Source: Pelodictyon luteolum (GTDB lineage Bacteria; Bacteroidota; Chlorobiia; Chlorobiales; Chlorobiaceae). From it: a stretch of DNA of 39,987 nt. The position numbers and the translations under genes were made by a program. Positions 1 to 8,826 of the stretch are shown in pieces. A model generated the notes under the pieces. It was not told where the DNA came from, did no database searches, and saw only the letters and a list, made by a program, of their open reading frames with translations. The stretch spans positions 1-39,987 of the forward strand of contig DYNE01000021.1 in assembly GCA_020721225.1 (NCBI GenBank), in the 5' to 3' direction. The number at the start of each line of letters is the position of its first letter. Within the stretch, counting starts at the first letter, position 1.

Positions 1-268
1 AAGGCACGACAGGTCGGCATCTCAGGTTGGCTTCGCCTATGGCAGGCTCACTTTTGGTTCGAGATGCCTCTCTTTTGCGGTCTCATGAATTATTCAGGAT
101 GTATCGCCACATCACAAACGCACGTTGGTTCATAACCCGACACACTCCGGGATAAAGGGATATCTAACTGAGCATATCGGCGTTATATGACGGTGAAGTC
201 CCCTTATGAGAAACCGTTCCAGGAAGCTCAAAGAAAATCGCATTTCTTCAGCAGGATATGCCTGAACG
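1..268. other. non-coding left edge with an inverted repeat
   Basis: I see no convincing gene here. An 8-bp inverted repeat, GGCATCTC at 16-23 and GAGATGCC at 61-68, brackets a GC-rich stretch. It does not fold as a tRNA, because no matching T-arm or anticodon arm is visible. The stretch lies downstream of the SIMPL gene stop and could hold its transcript end, but no T-tract follows the hairpin. Confidence 0.4.
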
Positions 269-988
269 TCAGTCTGTCAGGTAGTACTCCAGTGTCGAAA
301 CCACCCTTACTTTCTTGATATGAGGAGTATTGCTGTCACGGTTCTCGATGGTGAACTGCCCCTGAGTTGCACTTTTGATTTTTCCCAGTCTGCTTTTGGA
401 ATCACTGGCAAATTTTTCAGCCACAGCACGAGCGTTATTGGTCGCTTCTTCGATCATGGCCGGTTTCAGGCGGTTAAGCCCGGAGTAAAGAAACTCCGTT
501 TTGGCATCATAATTCTCTCCGGAAACCGCAACGCCAAGTTTTCCGAGATCGACAAGTTTTCGAATCGATGTGCGAACGAGATCGACATTACGGGTATACA
601 CACTGATTGTGGAATTACCGGCATACCTGAAAGCAAACCGGTTTGCATCGCCATAGCCTTGTGCCTGGCGATCGATAACAGCCGGAGCTGATATGGAAAT
701 CTCCTTTGCATCGAATCCGCTGGAAAGCAGAAAATCATATACCACCCTGTTTTTTCCCTCGATAGCAGCCATCAGTGCGCCAAGATCGTCGGCTGCCACC
801 TCGAATTTAATCGGCCAGATGGCTATATCGGCCGGCACATCCTTTTCAGAAAGTCCTTTTACAGAAACAGCCCGTTCAAGAGACTTGAGTTTTGTTATAC
901 CCGAAGAAACGAAATAACCCGCTATGACAAGACCTGCACAGAGAAAAGCGCCAAGAATAAATGCTTCGACAGTGCGTTTATTGTTCAT
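269..988 (-). CDS. SIMPL (DUF541) domain protein, membrane anchored
   Basis: The 239-residue protein starts with a short basic N-terminus and one hydrophobic segment at about residues 9-29, which reads as an uncleaved anchor. The rest should therefore lie in the periplasm. From about residue 40 it has the SIMPL/DUF541 pattern (SVKGLSEKDVPADIAIWPI, later a REA-like helix with EEATNNARAVAEKFA and a C-terminal strand VVSTLEYYL). Proteins of this family are periplasmic or surface proteins of poorly defined role; BP26 of Brucella assembles into channel-like rings. The ATG at 988 is the only good start; the ribosome site is weak. It stands alone, 154 bp from the next gene on the same strand. Family assignment is firm, function is not. 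Confidence 0.85.
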   Translation of the reverse strand: MNNKRTVEAFILGAFLCAGLVIAGYFVSSGITKLKSLERAVSVKGLSEKDVPADIAIWPIKFEVAADDLGALMAAIEGKNRVVYDFLLSSGFDAKEISISAPAVIDRQAQGYGDANRFAFRYAGNSTISVYTRNVDLVRTSIRKLVDLGKLGVAVSGENYDAKTEFLYSGLNRLKPAMIEEATNNARAVAEKFASDSKSRLGKIKSATQGQFTIENRDSNTPHIKKVRVVSTLEYYLTD

Positions 989-1142
989 GACTGATGGTGT
1001 TTGCCTCGATTGAAAAAATTTCAGCTCTCTTTTTAATAAGAAAGAAATCGTACGAACAAAAGTTCATTACGCGTTTGAAAGCCGGAGAACCAGAAAAAGA
1101 CAGAAATAACGGTAACAACAGGTTATACAGAAATCTCGCAAT

Positions 1143-2288
1143 TCACGTTGTCACCGCTTCCGAACGGCCTGCAGCAATCAGTTCAAGGTATCGGGCTATC
1201 AGAACTCCGTTTACCGATGTCCATGATTTTTTTTCGGCAAAAAGCACTCCCTTCCTGCGCATGGCGGAACGGGAATGAGCATCATTGAGCAATTCAAGAC
1301 AATGGGCATAAAACTGATCGATATCACCCGCTTTTGCCACAAAACCAGCTTCCGAGGCGTTAACCAGCTCCATACAACCACCAACATCCGAAACGACAGC
1401 AGGTAATCCGGTAGCGAAAGCTTCCAGCACAACATTTCCGAATGCCTCGGTAGTAGAGGGAAAAAGAAAAACATCCCCACTTGCATAAGCCTCAGGCAGT
1501 GCCGTGCCGGTCAAATAACCGGTAAAGACCGCTTCAGGCATGCGCCTGCGCATCTGCTCCTCTTCCGGCCCTGAACCGATCATGACAAAACGAACCTTAT
1601 CGATATAACCGTCACTCATGAACCGCTCATATACGCTCATGACCACTTCTATATCCTTGTAGAGTACAAAACGACCGGCATAGACAAACACCGTTCGCTC
1701 AACGGCATTCCACTTCTGTCGAAGCTGTTGCGAACGCCGGGATGGATCAAATAACTCCCTGTCGATCCCTCTCGACCAGATTTCAACGTTTCTGATTCTC
1801 TTGTCTATCAATTTGCGTTGAACAATCTCATTTGGAGCAAACACAAGATCACAGGTATTGTAGAACCATCTCAGGTACTTCCAGACCGCTCCCAGCGCAA
1901 ACCCCAACCGGTAATAACTGAGATACGAAGGGAAATCGGTATGATAGACCGATGTAGCAGGAAGTTTCTTTTTTTTTGCGTAGAGAAGAAACTTGCGCCC
2001 TACAATATCCGGAGTGGATATATGAACGATATCTGGAGCATACGCATCAAGCTGCCGTTCGATAACGGCACTGAAAAATCCGAGTTTATAGTCCGGATAG
2101 AGAGGAATCGGTACCGAAGGAAGACGGATAACTTTCAGAGAGCCATGATTGTCCTGTTCGGATATATCTGAAGACCAAACCGTAACCTCGTGACCATTTT
2201 TTCTGAACGAGGCGACAAGCTGATAGATGGACCGTACAGCGCCATCTTTATCTTTGACATACGTCCCTGCATATAAGGCAATTTTCAT
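1143..2288 (-). CDS. GT4-family glycosyltransferase
   Basis: This 381-residue enzyme transfers a sugar from an activated donor to a lipid or glycan acceptor, probably at the inner face of the cytoplasmic membrane. I chose the ATG at 2288 because family homology begins there (MKIALYAGTYVKDKDGA, a GT-B N-terminal strand and glycine loop). A longer frame upstream to 2372 lacks family character. The C-terminal half has the typical sequence of the donor-binding Rossmann domain: FVYAGRF, FVMIGSGPE, then the retaining GT4 signature E-x7-E in TEAFGNVVLEAFATGLP, followed by VVSDVGG. It most resembles the mannosyltransferase/SqdX-like branch, so a glycolipid product is possible, but neither donor nor acceptor can be read from sequence. 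It lies 150 bp downstream of the YbaK-type gene, separated by a hairpin at 2340-2377. Confidence 0.88.
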   Translation of the reverse strand: MKIALYAGTYVKDKDGAVRSIYQLVASFRKNGHEVTVWSSDISEQDNHGSLKVIRLPSVPIPLYPDYKLGFFSAVIERQLDAYAPDIVHISTPDIVGRKFLLYAKKKKLPATSVYHTDFPSYLSYYRLGFALGAVWKYLRWFYNTCDLVFAPNEIVQRKLIDKRIRNVEIWSRGIDRELFDPSRRSQQLRQKWNAVERTVFVYAGRFVLYKDIEVVMSVYERFMSDGYIDKVRFVMIGSGPEEEQMRRRMPEAVFTGYLTGTALPEAYASGDVFLFPSTTEAFGNVVLEAFATGLPAVVSDVGGCMELVNASEAGFVAKAGDIDQFYAHCLELLNDAHSRSAMRRKGVLFAEKKSWTSVNGVLIARYLELIAAGRSEAVTT

Positions 2289-2339
2289 GGCAGCCCGGAT
2301 TTCCGGATAAGAGCAGTTTCTCTGGTAAAATGAAACGTA

Positions 2340-2377
2340 CCGGCATGCACCTGCACGGTAGTGGAGCTGCATGCCGG
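2340..2377. other. 10-bp stem hairpin between ybaK-like gene and glycosyltransferase
   Basis: CCGGCATGCA at 2340-2349 and TGCATGCCGG at 2368-2377 form a perfect 10-bp stem with an 18-base loop. It sits in the 150-bp gap between two minus-strand genes. No run of T follows on either strand, so it is a poor intrinsic terminator. It may be an mRNA processing or stabilising stem, a weak attenuator or a protein-binding dyad. Confidence 0.55.
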
Positions 2378-2438
2378 CAGTAGAAATTTAAAGTAACATT
2401 TCCGGAGAAAAAACCATCACACCGCGACAAGAGGGTTG

Positions 2439-2903
2439 TCACTTCAGTGTCAGTGAAGCAACTCGTGGATTGACCAGACGCTTGAAATCCCTGTATGCAA
2501 GCCTTATCAGTTCAGTGTGACTCCCTGCATTGAAAACAATATCTTCATCATCCTCAAGCTCTTCGGCAACATATACGTCAAGCCCGTATAGATTTCCGAA
2601 AGGAGGCATCGCGCCGATCTCACACTCTGGAAAAAGACTTGAAAACTCATCTTCACCGGCAAGCCCGGCGTCTCTTGTCCCTGCAATTTCCCTGAGACGC
2701 TCAAGATCGAGTTGTCGGGATGCAGGCAGAACAACCATAGCCAATGTCCCTTTAATGGTCACCATAACGGCCTTTGCGAGCTCTTTGCCGGGAACATGAG
2801 CGGAAGCAGCAATCTCCTGTGCCGTATAGGCAGGAGAGTGGCTGACCACAAAGTATTTCACGTCGTGGCTGTCAAGAAATTCCCTCAGTCTGCGAATAGG
2901 CAT
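2439..2903 (-). CDS. YbaK/EbsC-type aminoacyl-tRNA deacylase
   Basis: The 154-residue protein matches the YbaK/ProX domain that hydrolyses mischarged tRNAs in trans, protecting translation from wrong amino acids. Visible features are the N-terminal helix, the SPAYTAQEIAASAHVPGKELAKAVMV block with the conserved lysine, VVLPASRQLDLERL, the conserved PPFG turn in IGAMPPFG, and FNAGSHTELIRLAYRDF. It acts in the cytoplasm; the exact tRNA substrate cannot be told from sequence. A strong Shine-Dalgarno AAGGAGGA ends about 6 bases before the ATG at 2903, which fixes the start. The C-terminus stops shortly after the domain, so the gene is complete. Confidence 0.88.
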   Translation of the reverse strand: MPIRRLREFLDSHDVKYFVVSHSPAYTAQEIAASAHVPGKELAKAVMVTIKGTLAMVVLPASRQLDLERLREIAGTRDAGLAGEDEFSSLFPECEIGAMPPFGNLYGLDVYVAEELEDDEDIVFNAGSHTELIRLAYRDFKRLVNPRVASLTLK

Positions 2904-3040
2904 GGTATCCTCCTTTCTTCTTTATTCGGGGAAAAAGAACCGTATCTGAACAAGAAAACTTTCCGAAATAAAAAAAATTCGGATCGGAACGTACAACACT
3001 GTTCATGATCAGCGGATCGAACATTACATGGACCTGACCA

Positions 3041-3628
3041 TCAGAAACAGACTCTGAAACCGAACAAAAGATTATGGCTGTTGATATCCATTTCCAGTTT
3101 CGAGGATCCAATTTCGATTTCAGGATCAGCCGCAGTAAAATAGCGGTATTTCGCATCAACCGTCACCGTTGGCGAAACCTGAAAGCCAACACCGGCACCC
3201 AACTGGAACGCAAGCAGGCCGTCACTGCCGTCATCGCCGAGCGCATCAACATCGACGTTGGCATAACTCACTCCGGCGCTTATAAAAGGAATGATCTTGC
3301 TTTTTTCAAACTGGAAATCCAGATAACCGTTAACCATTACCGACAGCACAGAGACATCGCTGCCCAGGTTATCGATTTCATTTTTCTGATAGGCAACTTC
3401 GCCCTCAAGCCGATATCCATCGAAATCCATACCGAGTGCCCCGCTGAACGCTGCGCCTGTATCGTATTCGGGATCACCGAGATACATCCCGTTGATGGTA
3501 AGCTTATCACCGTTCAAAAATGCGAATCCAGTTGAACCGCCAACATAGGGAGTAGCCGCATCGGCCTGCGAAACAAGAAAAAAAGTGGAAAAAAAAACAA
3601 AGAAAAACCACCGAAGTACCGTAACCAT
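3041..3628 (-). CDS. small outer-membrane beta-barrel protein
   Basis: This 195-residue protein has a signal peptide (about residues 1-24, basic start, phenylalanine-rich core, cleavage after QADA). Alternating hydrophobic and polar strands follow: YVGGSTGFAFL, GYRLEGEVAYQKNEI, IIPFISAGVSYANV and FQLGAGVGFQVSPTVTVDAKYRYF. It ends with a terminal phenylalanine in LLFGFRVCF, the usual barrel-assembly signal. The pattern fits an eight-stranded OmpA-like/OmpW-like porin-fold protein in the outer membrane. A GGAGG ribosome site lies 6 bases before the ATG. The gene has its own 150-bp upstream gap, so it is probably transcribed separately. No specific ligand can be inferred. Confidence 0.82.
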   Translation of the reverse strand: MVTVLRWFFFVFFSTFFLVSQADAATPYVGGSTGFAFLNGDKLTINGMYLGDPEYDTGAAFSGALGMDFDGYRLEGEVAYQKNEIDNLGSDVSVLSVMVNGYLDFQFEKSKIIPFISAGVSYANVDVDALGDDGSDGLLAFQLGAGVGFQVSPTVTVDAKYRYFTAADPEIEIGSSKLEMDINSHNLLFGFRVCF

Positions 3629-3780
3629 GATCCGCCTCCAGCAGTATTAATATATTGTTAAAGGGGAAGTAAGTAACGATGTCGTGTCGTAAAGAATCGC
3701 TTCAAGAGTAAAACTTATATAATTCAGAACCATTTTTCAATTGATTTTTCTATCGGAAGTCTCATGTCAGCCCTGACCTC

Positions 3781-4533
3781 TCATCCTTTCCATGCCCTAA
3801 GTGATGAGATCGCGGCATCGTACCCCTGCGGAATAATGTCCTCAATCTGTGATGTATCGATAAGGTTGAATCCCGAGAGATCAGGAGTGATACAGAGATC
3901 GGCACTATCAAGCTGCACGGATGTCGCACTGGCAATCGCGCTGTAGAAAGCATTGAGCAAAACTCCAACTATATGCTGCGGCTCCCTGTACAGGTGTTTT
4001 CCCAGCAAATCCACACAAATAACCTTTTCCGCCCCGATTGCCCTTAATGAGGCAACCGGCACATTTTCAACCAGAACTCCATCGACAAGAAGCTTCTCTT
4101 CATACTGCACTGGCCTGAAAAGACCGGGAATACAGCTGCTGGCCATAACTGCCGAAGCCACATCCCCTCTCGTGAACACAACCTTGCATCCCGTTGAGAT
4201 ATCGGTTGAAACAATAACAAGAGGCAGCGCGGCATCTTCGATATTTTTCCGTCCAAGAAGATCGATAACTATTTTTCCGAATTTCCTGTTCGAAAGCAGA
4301 CCGTACTGTGAAAGAGAAATGCCGGACACATCAAGCCAGTCAAGAGCAATTACGATGTCGCCAATCTCTGCGGCTTTTTTGCCGAAAGCATAGAGCGCTG
4401 CAATGAAAGCGCCGATACTTGTTCCGCTGATAAATCCCACAGGAACACCAATCTCTTCAACTGCCTGAAGAACTCCAACATGCGCAGCTCCGAGAACCGC
4501 TCCGCCGCCGAGTGCAAGACCACATTCTTTCAT
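3781..4533 (-). CDS. patatin-like phospholipase / NTE-family hydrolase
   Basis: The 250-residue enzyme carries the full patatin catalytic set: glycine-rich oxyanion hole GGGAVLGAAHVG (residues 9-20), nucleophile serine 39 in G-T-S-I-G, and the aspartate 151 of DGVLVENVP. It should hydrolyse acyl esters, typically lysophospholipids or other lipids, on the cytoplasmic side (RssA-like, no signal peptide). It begins only 6 bases after the stop of the aldehyde dehydrogenase gene, so the two are almost certainly co-transcribed, together with the ABC exporter further upstream. That context hints at a shared role in lipid turnover. The substrate is unknown. Confidence 0.9.
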   Translation of the reverse strand: MKECGLALGGGAVLGAAHVGVLQAVEEIGVPVGFISGTSIGAFIAALYAFGKKAAEIGDIVIALDWLDVSGISLSQYGLLSNRKFGKIVIDLLGRKNIEDAALPLVIVSTDISTGCKVVFTRGDVASAVMASSCIPGLFRPVQYEEKLLVDGVLVENVPVASLRAIGAEKVICVDLLGKHLYREPQHIVGVLLNAFYSAIASATSVQLDSADLCITPDLSGFNLIDTSQIEDIIPQGYDAAISSLRAWKG

Positions 4534-4539
4534 GAGTAA

Positions 4540-5928
4540 TCATCCGAAAAACCTTACAATCGCCTTCAGAAGGGCGAATTTCTTCCTCCCGTAAGGAGGA
4601 TAACGAAGATCTGGATCAGGGAATGCCGATTTATAGAGAACACTTCTCGACAGTGAAAAAGTTTCAAAACCCGCTTTGCCATGGTACCTGCCGAATCCGC
4701 TCTTTCCCGTTCCGCCGAACGGAAGCGTGTGCATTGCCGACTGAAAAAGCAGGTCATTACAACAGAAACTTCCCGAACGGGTCTGGCGAAGCGCTTTTTT
4801 TCCTGTGCCTCTCTTCGATGAAAAGAGATAGAGAGCCAGCGGGTCGTCCCGCTGCCCGATGAAAGCGAGCGCCTCTTCGAACCTTCTGTATGTCAGAACC
4901 GGCAGAAGGGGACCGAAAATCTCCTCCTCCATAATTGCAGAACCGGCAGTAATCCCCTGAAGGATTGTCGGAGCTATATAGCGGGACGCTCTCTCGGTAT
5001 GGCCCCCGGCAACAATGGTTCCATCCCGCAACAACCGCTCAAGTCTCGTAAAATGATGATCATTGACGATTCGTGAATAATCCGGACTTTTCCGGGGGTC
5101 TGCGCCGAAAAAATCCCGAATTGCCTGCTGCATGAGCGACATCAGAACGGATGCCACATCCTCGTGAACCAGCAGATAATCCGGAGCGATACAGGTCTGG
5201 CCCGCATTGAGAAATTTTGCCCATACGATACGGCGGGCGGCCGTTCTCAAGGGTGCATCCGGTTCAACGATACAGGGATTCTTGCCGCCCAGCTCGAGCG
5301 CAACCGGCAGCATATGACGAGCTGCGGCAAGCATGACCTCCCGACCTCCGTTCCGGCTGCCGGTATAAAATATAAAATCGAAACGCTCGGCAAGCAGCGC
5401 TCCGGCTTCGGTAATCCCGCCTTCGACAACACGAACCGCTCCGCTGTCGAGATACTCCCCTGCACAGCGCACAAGGAGTGCAGAGGTATAAGGCGCATGT
5501 TCCGACGGTTTGAGAACCGCACAGTTCCCGGCAGCAAGAGCGGCGGCAAGCGGAGCGAGCACGAGCTGCAGCGGATAGTTCCACGCACCTATAATCAGCA
5601 CCACACCTCGGGGTTCGGGGTGAACCGCGCCATGACCGAACTGGTAGTGCGGCGGCACTCCCCTGCGGGAAGGGCGCATCCAGGCTTTGAGATGCTTCAG
5701 GGCATATCGTATTTCACCTGCAAGAAATGAGGTTTCCGTAAGAAATGTCTCCTGAGCGGATTTTCCCAGATCCGCATGAACCGCAGCGGCAATATCCGCC
5801 TCCCGCTCCCGCAGAAAGCGCAGCAGGGCACGGAGCTGGGCGCGGCGCCAGGCAAAGGAAACGGTCAGTCCGCTTTGAAACGCGTGCCTGAGCTCATCGA
5901 GCATCGATGAAAATTGTCTTTGTTGCAT
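4540..5928 (-). CDS. class 3 aldehyde dehydrogenase (fatty aldehyde type)
   Basis: This NAD(P)-dependent enzyme of about 462 residues oxidises an aldehyde to the acid. The ALDH3 signs are the short N-terminus, WNYPLQL with the cofactor-binding loop, FYTGSRNGGREVM, general-base glutamate in ELGGKNP (about residue 212) and the catalytic cysteine in NAGQTCIAPDYLL (about residue 246). The C-terminal FALLKAIVRFFG is hydrophobic, as in membrane-attached fatty aldehyde dehydrogenases. The ATG at 5928 is preferred over an in-frame TTG at 5940; neither has a good ribosome site. It follows the ABC exporter stop by 22 bases and precedes the patatin gene by 6 bases. Long-chain aldehydes are a likely but unproven substrate. 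Confidence 0.88.
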   Translation of the reverse strand: MQQRQFSSMLDELRHAFQSGLTVSFAWRRAQLRALLRFLREREADIAAAVHADLGKSAQETFLTETSFLAGEIRYALKHLKAWMRPSRRGVPPHYQFGHGAVHPEPRGVVLIIGAWNYPLQLVLAPLAAALAAGNCAVLKPSEHAPYTSALLVRCAGEYLDSGAVRVVEGGITEAGALLAERFDFIFYTGSRNGGREVMLAAARHMLPVALELGGKNPCIVEPDAPLRTAARRIVWAKFLNAGQTCIAPDYLLVHEDVASVLMSLMQQAIRDFFGADPRKSPDYSRIVNDHHFTRLERLLRDGTIVAGGHTERASRYIAPTILQGITAGSAIMEEEIFGPLLPVLTYRRFEEALAFIGQRDDPLALYLFSSKRGTGKKALRQTRSGSFCCNDLLFQSAMHTLPFGGTGKSGFGRYHGKAGFETFSLSRSVLYKSAFPDPDLRYPPYGRKKFALLKAIVRFFG

Positions 5929-5950
5929 ATTTTCAGGCAAAAGAACCGGA

Positions 5951-7744
5951 TCAGTTCAACGCACATTGCAGCGCCGAAAGCATCCGGTAAAATCCATCCT
6001 CTTTTTCCAGCAACTCCTGATTCGTGCCGCTCTCGACGATGCGCCCCTCCTTTAAAACGATGATCCGGTCAATATTTCTTATGGTCGAAAGCCGATGGGC
6101 AATAACAAAAGAGGTGCGCCCCTGCATGAGATGTTCGAGAGCCTCCTGCACCAGTTTTTCCGATTCGGAATCAAGCGAGCTTGTCGCTTCGTCAAGCAGC
6201 AGAATGGCCGGATCCGAAAGTACCGCCCTGGCTATGGCAATCCTCTGCCGTTGACCGCCTGAAAGCTGAATCCCCCTGTCTCCGCAGAGGGTGCGGTAAC
6301 CGTCCGGAAACCTCATGATGAAATCATGGGCATTGGCCTGAACAGCTGCCCGCATGATCTCCTCGTCGGAGGCTCCGGGTTTGCCGTAGGCGATATTGTC
6401 GCTGATGGAACCGCCGAACAGAAGAATATCCTGCGGTACAATCGCTATACCCGAACGGATTACCTGCAGGGGATACTCTTTGATATTCTTTCCATCGATG
6501 GCGATATAACCGCCATCGACATCATAAAAACGCTGAAGAAGCGCAAAAAGCGTGGTTTTACCGGAACCGCTCGACCCTACAAGCGCAAGCCGCTCTCCTG
6601 GATTGACCTCAAAGGAGATATCCTGCAGAACCGGCTCTCCCCCCCTTCGACCCGGATAACTGAAACGCACCTGCTGCAGGCTGACCGCACCTTTGAGAGA
6701 AAAATGCTCATCACAATCACCTGTATTCGTTCCGGCAGCCAGCGATTCCGGAACCTCACCGAGAATCTCATCGATACGCTCCGTCGCGCCGAGAGCCTTC
6801 TGAAGCTGACTGAACAGCTCGGCAAAACTTCCCATTGCCGCTCCGATAAAGGTGGTATAGAGCATAAACGAAGTCAGGCTGCCGATCGTGAGTTCGCCCA
6901 GTTGAACCATTCTTATTCCCGTCCACAAAACCAGAACGATACCCCCGAACAACCCGAAAATAATAAACGAAAGAAAGGCTCCGCGGTAATGCGCCACCTT
7001 GAGCACATCGGTCACATAACGTTGAATCAACGTTGTATAACGCCCGGTCTCATAGGCTTCATTCGAAAAAGATTTGACCATCTGAACCCCCTGAAGGGTC
7101 TCCTCGACAACGGCATTGCTGGCGGCAAGTTCATCCTGCGCCTTGCGTGAAAGACGGCGGATTCGTCTGCCGGTAACAATTGCCGCAAGAACAAGAAAGG
7201 GAAATGAAGAGATCATGACGAGCGTCAGCTTCAGGGATATCATCCCGATCAGTACAACCCCTCCTACCAGCGTGGCAATCTGCCGTACCAGCTGCGAGAG
7301 CGATGAGTTCAATACCTCCTGAATCTGTGAAAGATCGGCGGCTATGCGGCTTGTCAGCTCGCCTGTTCTCCTGCTTGCATAATAGGTCATGGGAAGCCGG
7401 ATCAACGTTGCATAGGTATCCTTTCGGATAGCGGCAAGAATCCGTTCCCCTACTTCGACGAACCATACCGACTGGAAATAGGAAAAAACCGCCTGAAGCC
7501 CGAGAACGCCGACAAGAGAGAGCGCGATGGTATCGATCGCGGCAAACCCTCGGCCTGAACTGCCCGGCAATGCGCTATCGACCAGTTGACCGGTGACATA
7601 GGGAAAGGCGAGACCGGAAAGACTTGAAATCAGCATGGCGATCATCGCCATAAAAAATTTCGTCCTGTACGGAGCCAGGTAACCGAAAAGTCTTGCTACC
7701 TGACCGAAAACGTTTTTCCGGTTTGCAGAACGGGTTCGATACAT
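5951..7744 (-). CDS. MsbA-like ABC transporter, fused permease and ATPase
   Basis: The roughly 597-residue half-transporter has six membrane helices in the first 300 residues (Type IV ABC exporter fold) and a C-terminal nucleotide-binding domain. The latter has Walker A GSSGSGKTT, Q-loop, signature LSGGQRQRIAIARA, Walker B LLLDEATSSLDSES and H-loop VIAHRLSTI. It should work as a homodimer exporting lipids, drugs or peptides across the inner membrane. I place the start at ATG 7744; an in-frame TTG at 7804 would add 20 residues without family character. It is the first gene of a three-gene minus-strand group with an aldehyde dehydrogenase and a patatin, so a lipidic cargo is the most attractive guess. 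The gap to the divergent TerC gene holds both promoters. Confidence 0.9.
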   Translation of the reverse strand: MYRTRSANRKNVFGQVARLFGYLAPYRTKFFMAMIAMLISSLSGLAFPYVTGQLVDSALPGSSGRGFAAIDTIALSLVGVLGLQAVFSYFQSVWFVEVGERILAAIRKDTYATLIRLPMTYYASRRTGELTSRIAADLSQIQEVLNSSLSQLVRQIATLVGGVVLIGMISLKLTLVMISSFPFLVLAAIVTGRRIRRLSRKAQDELAASNAVVEETLQGVQMVKSFSNEAYETGRYTTLIQRYVTDVLKVAHYRGAFLSFIIFGLFGGIVLVLWTGIRMVQLGELTIGSLTSFMLYTTFIGAAMGSFAELFSQLQKALGATERIDEILGEVPESLAAGTNTGDCDEHFSLKGAVSLQQVRFSYPGRRGGEPVLQDISFEVNPGERLALVGSSGSGKTTLFALLQRFYDVDGGYIAIDGKNIKEYPLQVIRSGIAIVPQDILLFGGSISDNIAYGKPGASDEEIMRAAVQANAHDFIMRFPDGYRTLCGDRGIQLSGGQRQRIAIARAVLSDPAILLLDEATSSLDSESEKLVQEALEHLMQGRTSFVIAHRLSTIRNIDRIIVLKEGRIVESGTNQELLEKEDGFYRMLSALQCALN

Positions 7745-7954
7745 ATCTGACGATTGAGGGTTTATCTGTTCATACCACTCAGTAGTAATCCCGGGAGGCT
7801 GCAATAAATTCAGCCTGGTTACCGCTTTGCGTTATCCTGCCTTCTGAAATCCCGCGAATAGTTTTATCAGCGCTGACAATTTGAGAGTAACGCGGAGGTT
7901 CGCTACATTACCACAACTTTTTTTCCTTTAAACCATCGTAACACCTTTTATCCT

Positions 7955-8701
7955 ATGGAGTGGATCACCCAGCCTGAAGCATGGATCGCTCTGGCAACAT
8001 TGACTGCCCTGGAAATCGTCCTCGGTATAGACAACATCATCTTTATCTCGATCATTTCCGGAAGGCTGCCGGAATCGCAACGCAACAAAGGAAGGGTGGT
8101 AGGCCTCGGACTCGCCATGGTTTCCCGCATTATCCTGCTGCTCTCCATAACCTGGGTCATGAGCCTCACGGTATCACTCTTCACCTTTGCCGGTCACGAC
8201 ATTTCCGGACGCGATCTCATTCTGCTTGCCGGAGGACTCTTCCTGCTTGCAAAAAGCACCCATGAAATTCACCAGAGCCTTGAAGGAAGTGAATCCGAAA
8301 GAAAGCAATCTTCAGCGACCGGTTTTGCCATCACCATGCTGCAGATAGCCATTATCGACATCGTCTTTTCTCTCGACTCGGTCATAACGGCCATAGGCCT
8401 TGCCGAAGATGTGGAAGTCATGATTATTGCCATCATGATCTCCGTCGGCATCATGATGCTCGCCGCAAAAGCCATCAGCGAATTCGTTGAGCGCCACCCC
8501 ACCATCAAAATGCTGGCCCTGAGTTTTCTCATTCTCGTCGGCGTCACCCTGCTTGCCGAAGGGGCAGATTACGAAATCCCGAGAGGATACATCTATTTTG
8601 CCATGGCATTCTCCGTAACCGTTGAAATGCTCAATATCCGACTCCGCACCAAAAACCCGGAACCGGTAGTCCTGCACAAAACCATGAATATCGAAGAATA
8701 A
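7955..8701 (+). CDS. TerC-family integral membrane protein
   Basis: The 248-residue protein has about seven hydrophobic helices and the TerC hallmarks: the acidic first-helix motif LEIVLGIDNIIFISI, and the second repeat DIVFSLDSVITAIGL with conserved aspartates in the membrane. Proteins of this family (YgdQ, YkoY, Alx relatives) are linked to metal-ion export, especially Mn(II), often during secretion of metalloproteins. No ribosome site is obvious before the ATG. It is a single-gene unit with a strong terminator just behind it. Family assignment is secure, the transported ion is inferred. Confidence 0.88.
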   Translation: MEWITQPEAWIALATLTALEIVLGIDNIIFISIISGRLPESQRNKGRVVGLGLAMVSRIILLLSITWVMSLTVSLFTFAGHDISGRDLILLAGGLFLLAKSTHEIHQSLEGSESERKQSSATGFAITMLQIAIIDIVFSLDSVITAIGLAEDVEVMIIAIMISVGIMMLAAKAISEFVERHPTIKMLALSFLILVGVTLLAEGADYEIPRGYIYFAMAFSVTVEMLNIRLRTKNPEPVVLHKTMNIEE

Positions 8702-8728
8702 CGGACGAGCATCGGCCATCGTCCCCTG

Positions 8729-8762
8729 ACCCCCGTAAAAAGAGCTTTTTTTACGGGGGTTT
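8729..8762 (+). terminator. intrinsic terminator after TerC-family gene
   Basis: ACCCCCGTAAAAA pairs perfectly with TTTTTACGGGGGT around a short loop (8729-8760), giving a 13-bp stem whose distal arm carries the T-run. It starts 28 bases after the TerC stop. The A-rich inner half on the opposite strand means it could also work in reverse, though no minus-strand gene needs it. Confidence 0.85.
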
Positions 8763-8826
8763 CGTACATTCCTTTTATTGGTTATAAAGCCCGCATCATC
8801 CGGTCAACCTGAAAAGAGCGATCGAT

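Noticed and set aside
16-68. possible tRNA-like fold at the left edge
   Set aside because: An 8-bp outer stem exists but no D-, anticodon or T-arm pairing fits and the length is too short.
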